A DNA stretch of 5,453 bases. Origin: Gammaproteobacteria bacterium. Lineage in GTDB: Bacteria > Pseudomonadota > Gammaproteobacteria > Eutrophobiales > Eutrophobiaceae. The stretch's first letter is position 1, and each line of letters begins with the position of its first letter. The translations under genes were made by a program, and so were the position numbers. Of this stretch, positions 5,188 through 5,453 are shown piece by piece. The notes under the pieces are model-generated. The model was given only the letters and a program-made list of their open reading frames with translations. It was not told the origin of the DNA and made no database searches. The stretch covers positions 1 through 5,453 of the forward strand of contig SMWN01000052.1 in the NCBI GenBank assembly GCA_004356415.1. The letters run 5' to 3'.

Positions 5188-5201
5188 AATGTCCGCTTAC
5201 G
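5188..5201 (+). repeat. AATGTCNGCTTNCG repeat motif, copy near the MOSC gene
   Basis: AATGTCCGCTTACG, followed by ACCC. It is 20 bases after the second 20-bp repeat, so both motifs occur together here as at 3676-3735, but in a different relative orientation. Confidence 0.6.
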
Positions 5202-5239
5202 ACCCAGACTATCAGTAAAGCCATGAAATTTAGAAAATA

Positions 5240-5453
5240 TCAAGAAAGAGTTAATGAATCACCGGTATTTACCGTTCCTGTTTTCTTTACCATACAATAG
5301 ACACCAAGAATTTGATCGGCGTGTTTAACAATTGTACGTAACATACTTGGGTCTTTGGGTATGTCGCCCCCCTGTTCATGCATGGTAATTGCACATCGCG
5401 GAGAAGGAGCAAAACACATCAGCTCAGCACTACCAAGTCTTATTGTTTTGCCT
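5240..5453 (-). CDS. MOSC-domain protein, C-terminal part (5' end beyond window)
   Basis: The minus strand is open from the right edge for 70 codons to TGA at 5240-5242. It encodes the end of a MOSC domain: GKTIRLGSAEL (1-11 of the visible part), then FAPSPRCAITMHEQGGDIPK (14-33), then ILGVYCMVKKTGTVNTGDSL (48-67). The pattern RC..T..(P)..G...D and the closing GVY..V...G.V..GD.L are typical of MOSC proteins. These are a fold shared with the molybdenum cofactor sulfurase C-terminus and with YiiM/YcbX-type N-hydroxylated-compound reductases, which bind Moco through a conserved Cys; C20 is the candidate here. The N-terminal beta-barrel domain, if present, is outside the window. It converges with the exported-protein gene, about 150 bp away. 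Substrate cannot be told from this fragment. Confidence 0.85.
   Translation of the reverse strand, partial: GKTIRLGSAELMCFAPSPRCAITMHEQGGDIPKDPSMLRTIVKHADQILGVYCMVKKTGTVNTGDSLTLS

Noticed and set aside
2568..5201. The repeats as a CRISPR array
   Set aside because: The copies are far apart, in mixed orientation and without regular spacers; no cas gene is present.

Overview
The window looks like chromosomal DNA from a gammaproteobacterium, probably a respiratory or sulfur-cycle type. This is inferred from the kinds of proteins present; no taxonomic marker gene lies in the window. Gene density is low on the right and in the middle, where broken genes and intergenic repeats collect.

Left block (1-2113, minus strand): a sigma70-like promoter precedes three genes in the same direction. 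They are a small DUF6941-like protein, a membrane-anchored five-heme cytochrome c, and a Tat-exported molybdopterin-oxidoreductase-like protein that runs off the left edge. The last two match the first subunits of the quinone-oxidising or -reducing membrane complexes of the Qrc / alternative complex III (Act) type. In these, a multiheme cytochrome and a molybdopterin-fold subunit without an evident metal ligand sit on a NrfD-like membrane quinone subunit. The iron-sulfur and NrfD-like genes would be expected just beyond position 1.

Middle block (2153-2876): a gene graveyard. The last ~58 codons of an IlvD/Edd-family dehydratase (minus) and the last ~70 codons of a lytic transglycosylase (plus) abut at about 2318-2332, both without their 5' parts. 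One deletion across a divergent gene pair explains this. Next to it is a 254-bp MITE-like element with 35-bp inverted ends.

Right block (2877-5453): an exported SYLF-domain protein (minus) is followed by a 480-bp intergenic region with repeats, a possible transposase scrap, a promoter, a hairpin and a 20-codon leader ORF. Next come a periplasmic solute-binding protein and, two bases after its stop, a 122-residue exported protein of unknown function. The last gene is the C-terminal end of a MOSC-domain protein on the minus strand. Short related repeats (AATGTCNGCTTNCG) occur at 2568, 3721 and 5188, and an exact 20-bp repeat at 3676 and 5148.

No RNA gene, CRISPR array, origin or phage module was seen. 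The most original points are the leader ORF and hairpin ahead of an unusual solute-binding protein coupled to an unknown exported protein, and the DUF6941-like gene heading a Qrc/Act-like operon.
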